Source: Methanobrevibacter ruminantium M1
Lineage (GTDB): Archaea > Methanobacteriota > Methanobacteria > Methanobacteriales > Methanobacteriaceae
Direction of reading: 5' to 3'
DNA: 64,000 bases
Assembly: GCF_000024185.1 (NCBI RefSeq)
Contig: NC_013790.1
Coordinates: 953,501 to 1,017,500 of the forward strand
In this document: positions 59,690 through 64,000 of the stretch, piece after piece
Numbering within the stretch: position 1 is the stretch's first letter
Layout: each line of letters begins with the position of its first letter
Notes under the pieces: generated by a model
Seen by the model: the letters and a program-made list of their open reading frames with translations, nothing else
Database searches by the model: none
Told to the model about the DNA's origin: nothing
Position numbers and translations under genes: made by a program

Positions 59690-60115
59690 ACTATCACTCT
59701 CTCTACTAACTAATTTTTAATCTATTTTTATTTATCTATAAATTTTATTATTTTCTCTTTAATTTTCCATCATGATTATTGAAAATGACTGTTTTTTAGG
59801 AGAAATTATTATTGGGTAGAAATGCCAAGCGGACGCCTTTGTTGAAACCGCTGAGGATGGTGCCTATGACATTGCGGGGCAGATGTCTTAAAGTATATTA
59901 AAAAGTAGGTTTTAAAAATTTAAAACAGTAAAAAAAGATAACAAGTTTATTCAAATTCAAAAACAAGAGGCAAATGATTACTTAATTTAATCTATTCTCT
60001 TCCATCTAAAATAGGATTTTCAGCTTTACAAATAGCCTTAAAGTCTTCTCTAAATTTTCCGTTACAGTTCCAACTAACAATTTTAATTTTTTCACCTACA
60101 AAACATTTAAAATAG
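59690..60115. other. Gap with a GC-rich gene relic
   Basis: About 425 bases. At 59825-59890 a GC-rich stretch translates as QADAFVETAEDGAYDIAGQM followed by S and stop, without a start. It looks like the C-terminal end of a lost gene. The rest is AT-rich. Confidence 0.4.
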
Positions 60116-60655
60116 TTATATAAAATCACTTTTCGGTCTTGCCTCTATTCCAAACCTTGCATACATTTCTCTTGTATCCTTGTTGGATTCGAGTGCAAGA
60201 TATTTGCTTGAATCATCTCCATGACTTGGCAAAACTGCTTTCTTAAGCCAGTATTCCTTTAGCTCAGGAGGACGTTTGCCAAAATTCCAATAGGATTCAG
60301 AGATTTTCAAGTCAGTATTCTCTTCAATATGCTTCAATGAATCAAAAGAGGTCTTATAAGGACTTGCTGTGATTAAAATAACATAATTGTCCTTAATTTT
60401 TTCCACCAATTCATCTTCATATTGGCGTTTAAGAATCTTTTGAGGCAATTCCTCATGTCTTATTTTCCAGGAATTAGAAATGAGAGTATAGTTCAAATCC
60501 AAAAGGATGATCTTATCCTTTGGAATTTCGAGTTTATCATCTCTGATTATTTCATTTTCCTTTTCTTCTATTAGTTTCTGTCCACAGTCTAAACAATATT
60601 TTTCTTTTATGCTGTTTTTTCTTTTGCATGCAGGACATATGGTGTATTCAGTCAT
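60116..60655 (-). CDS. Zinc ribbon fused to a HAD-like hydrolase domain
   Basis: 179 residues. A zinc ribbon (CPACK, CLDCG) opens the protein. The rest is haloacid-dehalogenase-like: IILLDLNYTLI is motif I (D-x-N-x-T), VILITASPYKT is motif II and W-x(n)-K near residues 130-137 may be motif III; motif I has the second Asp as Asn, so phosphatase activity is uncertain. Overlaps the gene upstream by 4 bases (ATGA), a coupled pair. Function unknown. Confidence 0.65.
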   Translation of the reverse strand: MTEYTICPACKRKNSIKEKYCLDCGQKLIEEKENEIIRDDKLEIPKDKIILLDLNYTLISNSWKIRHEELPQKILKRQYEDELVEKIKDNYVILITASPYKTSFDSLKHIEENTDLKISESYWNFGKRPPELKEYWLKKAVLPSHGDDSSKYLALESNKDTREMYARFGIEARPKSDFI

Positions 60656-61488
60656 TTTTTATTTCTCCTTTTTTGATTATAAATTGTATTAATATTATCA
60701 ATCACATCACATATATTTTCATGATTTAATGTTTCATCTTCAAGTTCATCAGTATAAAAATGTATCTTAATTGACTTTTTATTAACCCGTAAAAGACATA
60801 TAGAAGATTTTTCTGCTGTAATGGAAACTCCATCAACAATATACCTTATATCTAAAATGAAATCATCATCAAATCGTTCAAATAATATATTTTCAAAATC
60901 CTTATATAATTTCTTCACTTTATCTGATTTATTCTCTAACAGTGAACATCTAGTTATTTTCAAATCCTCTGAGCTGAAATATAATTCTCTTTTAAAATTT
61001 GAATCAACCTTTTTGTATAAAGCTCGATAAATCTTATTATTGTATTTGCATAAAGATACTGTGTAAAGTTCAAAATCAAAATCAGGATCTTTTCTGTTTT
61101 TTTGTTGCTCTGAAAATTCAGGGCCAATTATTATTGCTCTTGTCTTATCAAAGTCAAATTCAACTTCTTTATCTTTACCAAATTTTTCATAATATTTTTC
61201 GATATATGCTTCTTTTTTGTCTAGTAGATTTTTATAATAACATTTAGCTTGATCTATAACACATTTATCATACTGATTTTTATATTCTATAATAACAAAT
61301 GAGTTTGTTTTATTATCAAATCCTAAACCATCAATCCTTAAGGATTCTGATTTTTTACCACATTCCTCTAGTTTTTTGCAGTCAATATCATCAGCCAATC
61401 CTGGAAGTTCGAATTCTGATGTAACAAATTTTAATTCAAATAAGTATTCCAAGTGATTGTTTGTTAACTGCTGGAGATAATATTCCAT
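60652..61488 (-). CDS. PD-(D/E)XK nuclease-like protein
   Basis: 278 residues. SLRIDGLGFDNKTNSFVIIEY followed by KN gives the D-x(n)-E-x-K core of restriction-type nucleases; a preceding helix and the later Tyr-rich part agree. The C-terminal 60 residues include ICLLRVNKKSIKIHFYTDEL, similar to the DUF5655 strand pattern. Often these proteins act in DNA defence or repair. It is the second gene of a small operon between a broken TPR gene and the HAD fusion, linked to the next gene by a 4-base overlap. Confidence 0.6.
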   Translation of the reverse strand: MEYYLQQLTNNHLEYLFELKFVTSEFELPGLADDIDCKKLEECGKKSESLRIDGLGFDNKTNSFVIIEYKNQYDKCVIDQAKCYYKNLLDKKEAYIEKYYEKFGKDKEVEFDFDKTRAIIIGPEFSEQQKNRKDPDFDFELYTVSLCKYNNKIYRALYKKVDSNFKRELYFSSEDLKITRCSLLENKSDKVKKLYKDFENILFERFDDDFILDIRYIVDGVSITAEKSSICLLRVNKKSIKIHFYTDELEDETLNHENICDVIDNINTIYNQKRRNKK

Positions 61489-61555
61489 TTTAAATCTTTT
61501 TTTTCACACATTAAAATCACTTCACATATGATAATTAATTCAAAATTTTAAATCA

Positions 61556-62307
61556 TCAAAGCTCTCTGCAAAGCCTCTTATATTTTATGTAATGCCTAAA
61601 CCAATGGTTTTCCACATCATCCACAAGTTTCACATACCCTTCTTCATCTTCATAGATGTAATCAACTTCCTTCAGCTTACTGATGAATGCATTGAACTCC
61701 TCATCATCAAAGTAATCCATCTTTGACTTCAATTCATCACTATATTCATTATGCCTAATATATTTTGTAATTTCATCAAGTTTATAATATAGATAAGCAC
61801 ATTCTATCGGATGATTTTCGCAGTCTATATTCAAAACATCGATATAGAGTTCATAATCGCAATTCCTGCAGTAATAATTATGATTCTCCAGATCAAAGCC
61901 CATTTCATCCAGTTCCATCATTTCTTCGCTAGGACATAATGTAAGCGGCATCAGTTTGCTTCCGCAGTCTGGACATACAGTATCGTTTTTGGACTTTATA
62001 AGGCTTATCCATGAGATATATAATCCATCATCATAGTATTCTGATGTATCAATGTCATATGACTTTGAGATTCTCTTGATTCCGTCAATGGCAGTAATAT
62101 CTACAGGATTTTCCATTAGCATCTTCTTATAAATTTCCAATGCTTCATCATAATTTCCTAATTTAAAAAGAGACAATGCTTTAGAGTTTAAGCATCTTTA
62201 TTGTTTTCATCAAATTCTAAAATCTGATTGCACAGCTCTAAGGATTTTTCATAATCCTCAGATTCGATTAATTCGTATATTTCTAAAAGTAATTTATCAA
62301 TTGACAT
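61556..62307 (-). pseudogene. TPR/zinc-binding protein gene with a frameshift
   Basis: The first 39 codons from ATG 62307 (MSIDKLLLEIYELIESEDYE..., ending NNKDA) stop at TAA 62188-62190. Shifting back one base continues the same TPR without a break: DALNSKALSLFKLGNYDEAL. The remaining 200 codons contain a zinc-binding Cys set (CPDCG, CRNCD) and acidic helices. One base has been lost at 62190. Unless this is a sequencing error, only a short product and an internally started one could form. ATG 62307 follows GGGGGCATC. Confidence 0.7.
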
Positions 62308-62511
62308 ATGATGCCCCCATAATATTAGATATTCTTTGGTTATAAATAAAGGTTTCGAAACCATCTTTTGTCAATTAATCAAAACTAAAGTATCCTTTAT
62401 CTTGCATTATATCTTCTTATTATATTGGGGTTAAAGGATAATCCCAATCCATCTATTCTCATTGAATAGTATACTTATTTTAAAAGAAGTAATAGTTAAT
62501 TAAGGAATAAT

Positions 62512-63936
62512 CTATTCCCTAATGCAACTATTAAGATACCTACCTATGTCCTCTTCAGACATATCAGGCCAGTTTTCCCTAATTCCTCTTTTTAAGGTCT
62601 CCAGATATTCCTCAGAAGGCTCATTTTGTTCCCTAGGCTTCTTATTGGTGACTGTAAGCATCTCAAAGCCATCCATATCTCCAAGGCTTATGATATCCTC
62701 ATACCAATTGCCTGTTCCATCTGGGTAGCGTCCGCCATTCTCTTCAGCTGCAACATGCTCAAATTGCTCTCTTGTTATAAGATAGGCAGTTCCCAACGCA
62801 TGGCCATCTTTCTCGGTATCCAAAAAGGACACTCCTCCTCCATGCCATGACCCAGAATAATTTCCAAAGTACATGTCATGTGGAATCTCTACTGCTCTCA
62901 CTTCAACAGGGGCTGAAGTGTCTTCGCAAGGCATTCTATAAGAGGAACTTCCTTCATAGGATCCTCCTTCTATATAGCAAATGAATCTGTCATAAAGCAT
63001 ATTGCTTCCATAGGACACATACCAGATGTAATCCTTCCAGGAACTTATTCTATCAAGCCCTTCAGTATCCTCCAGAAATTCATAGATATAAGCCAAGGAT
63101 TTAGAAGAAGTCATTTCGCATTTGCGAATGTAAAGGCTTCCTTCCCCTTCAAGCATGTCTATTCTAGCCATGTCCTCTTGAGGAACTTCGTATAGCTCTC
63201 CAATGATCATCCCATCTCCAGGTACAATTGCAGGATACCATCCCACATTATACATCTGGTAGCCTTCTACAGTGCTTGCCCCAAGGCAATTGCTGTTTTC
63301 AAGGAAATGATGGTTTGATTCTCCATTCATGAGGGTTCCGTATACAAATACTCTTCTTGTATTGAAGTATTTGTTTATCTTAAGGATGTCTTCCTTATAG
63401 TCCTCTCCCCATGGGCCAAGTAAAGCGTTCCTCAAGCTTTCAAGCATTTCAAAATTGGATCCGCAAATATTGCTAATCATTTTGGAGAATTTTCTACTCA
63501 TGTCAGGATAAAGATCAATGAATTCACGAAGCCCCGCTTTCATAAAGATATTCAATGCTTCAATCTGGCCTTCAAGTGCTTCATATCCATGCCCCATAAG
63601 ATTTCTCATGCAGCAGGCCTTCAATCCTCTTCTGAGAGGCCTATCTATTTTTTTAGATAATTTAGAATCTCCAATCAGATATGATTTCATTAGAATGGCT
63701 GTGCATATGTATGTTGGCATATGGCAGAAGTCCACTCTTGCATCAGATGGTATTTCGTAGCTTGTAAATAGCTTGAAGCTGCCATCGGTGTCCTGGAAAT
63801 CAAGAATAGTCTCTAGATTCTTCATCCAGTTTCGAGAGCCCATATCCTCTTTTAGGAAGTCTTTAAGTTCTCCAATCATTCTGTAAAGTTCGTCAAAATC
63901 AGGTTCGTCTTGTCTAGTAAGTTTTATTTTATTCAT
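62512..63936 (-). CDS. Three-domain gamma-glutamylcyclotransferase-like protein, copy 2
   Basis: 474 residues, close paralogue of the gene at 52231 (the segment SWHGGGVSFLDTEK is identical). Same architecture: N-terminal alpha-alpha domain (TILDFQDTDGSFKLFTSYEI), AIG2/GGCT domain (VFVYGTLMNGESNHHFLENS) and GGCT-type domain (WYVSYGSNMLYDRF). Start at ATG 63936 with CGGAGGCATC before it; the frame is open 15 codons upstream. The 3' flank (TTAATTAAGGAATAATCTAT) is also shared with copy 1, so gene and flank were duplicated together. Confidence 0.65.
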   Translation of the reverse strand: MNKIKLTRQDEPDFDELYRMIGELKDFLKEDMGSRNWMKNLETILDFQDTDGSFKLFTSYEIPSDARVDFCHMPTYICTAILMKSYLIGDSKLSKKIDRPLRRGLKACCMRNLMGHGYEALEGQIEALNIFMKAGLREFIDLYPDMSRKFSKMISNICGSNFEMLESLRNALLGPWGEDYKEDILKINKYFNTRRVFVYGTLMNGESNHHFLENSNCLGASTVEGYQMYNVGWYPAIVPGDGMIIGELYEVPQEDMARIDMLEGEGSLYIRKCEMTSSKSLAYIYEFLEDTEGLDRISSWKDYIWYVSYGSNMLYDRFICYIEGGSYEGSSSYRMPCEDTSAPVEVRAVEIPHDMYFGNYSGSWHGGGVSFLDTEKDGHALGTAYLITREQFEHVAAEENGGRYPDGTGNWYEDIISLGDMDGFEMLTVTNKKPREQNEPSEEYLETLKRGIRENWPDMSEEDIGRYLNSCIRE

Positions 63937-64000
63937 GGTGATGCCTCCGTATGTATTTTTTTTAAAAAAAGCTTTTTTCAAGCTGCTATGAGAACTTGGT

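Noticed and set aside
62176-62200. Programmed -1 frameshift in the TPR gene
   Set aside because: The site reads GAT GCT TAA AC, which is not an X XXY YYZ heptamer in the zero frame, and no downstream pseudoknot is apparent.

Overview
The window is very AT-rich and reads as the chromosome of a methanogenic archaeon of the Methanobacteriales, most like Methanobrevibacter. The evidence is an archaeal class-1 release factor (NIKS and GGQ motifs), a canonical 66-residue archaeal histone, AGGTGA-type ribosome binding sites with archaeal TATA boxes, a DUF4013 membrane protein, an adhesin-like protein fused to a papain-type peptidase domain, and many short zinc-ribbon proteins. The species call is an inference from gene content.

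Layout. 1-9 kb: release factor with a remarkable tandem hairpin array behind it, a DUF655-like protein, three Mog1/PsbP-like paralogues, a 5-formyl-THF cyclo-ligase-like protein, rubrerythrin, a 52-residue membrane protein, a Nudix hydrolase and two SseB-like proteins. 9-20 kb: a Panacea protein bracketed by inverted-repeat elements, an EF-hand/zinc-ribbon membrane protein, another SseB-like protein, an atypical histone-fold protein, an AAA+/DUF4143 ATPase behind seven tandem repeats, a CPBP protease, a 25-codon peptide with a complementary RNA, a UbiB-like kinase and a DUF308 protein. 20-24 kb: a minus-strand operon with an ADP-ribosylglycohydrolase, a MORN-like protein and a TPR protein. 25-34 kb: a Cas4-like/DUF2779 nuclease, a DUF4013 protein, a BRO protein and a tRNA-Lys-like relic lying between two near-identical 97-codon genes, and another SseB-like protein. 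34-44 kb: a RelE-like toxin, zinc-ribbon and small unknown proteins, an exonuclease, tRNA-Leu, and two further 25-codon peptides each followed by a small RNA gene. 44-64 kb: adhesin-like protein, aldo/keto reductase, histone, an AIM24-like pseudogene remnant, a beta-helix repeat protein, two large gamma-glutamylcyclotransferase-like paralogues, one complete IS element, a PLD-helicase followed by a methyltransferase, and a small operon with a PD-(D/E)XK nuclease.

The most interesting content is a set of probable type I toxin-antitoxin loci. At 37.2 kb and 43.3 kb two related 25-residue amphipathic peptides share promoters, upstream repeat arrays and a downstream small RNA gene with its own TATA box and 3' hairpin. 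In each locus the small RNA contains the exact complement (12 nt and 17 nt) of the sequence just upstream of, or running into, the toxin Shine-Dalgarno. The two loci use different pairing sequences that have changed together, inside otherwise conserved surroundings. An orphan copy of the first RNA lies at 35.0 kb beside the RelE-like toxin. A third locus at 16.9-17.4 kb encodes an unrelated 25-residue hydrophobic peptide; it has an RNA complementary to its leader and an overlapping leader ORF, an organisation that recalls hok/mok/sok.

Other structure worth attention: four 44-bp hairpin repeats with a compensatory base-pair change behind prf1; five 76-93 bp elements with terminal inverted repeats around AACTAATC, two sharing a C-rich 18-nt core that resembles the 16S rRNA 3' tail; a TPR gene broken by a one-base frameshift; and several AT-rich minisatellites in the intergenic regions.
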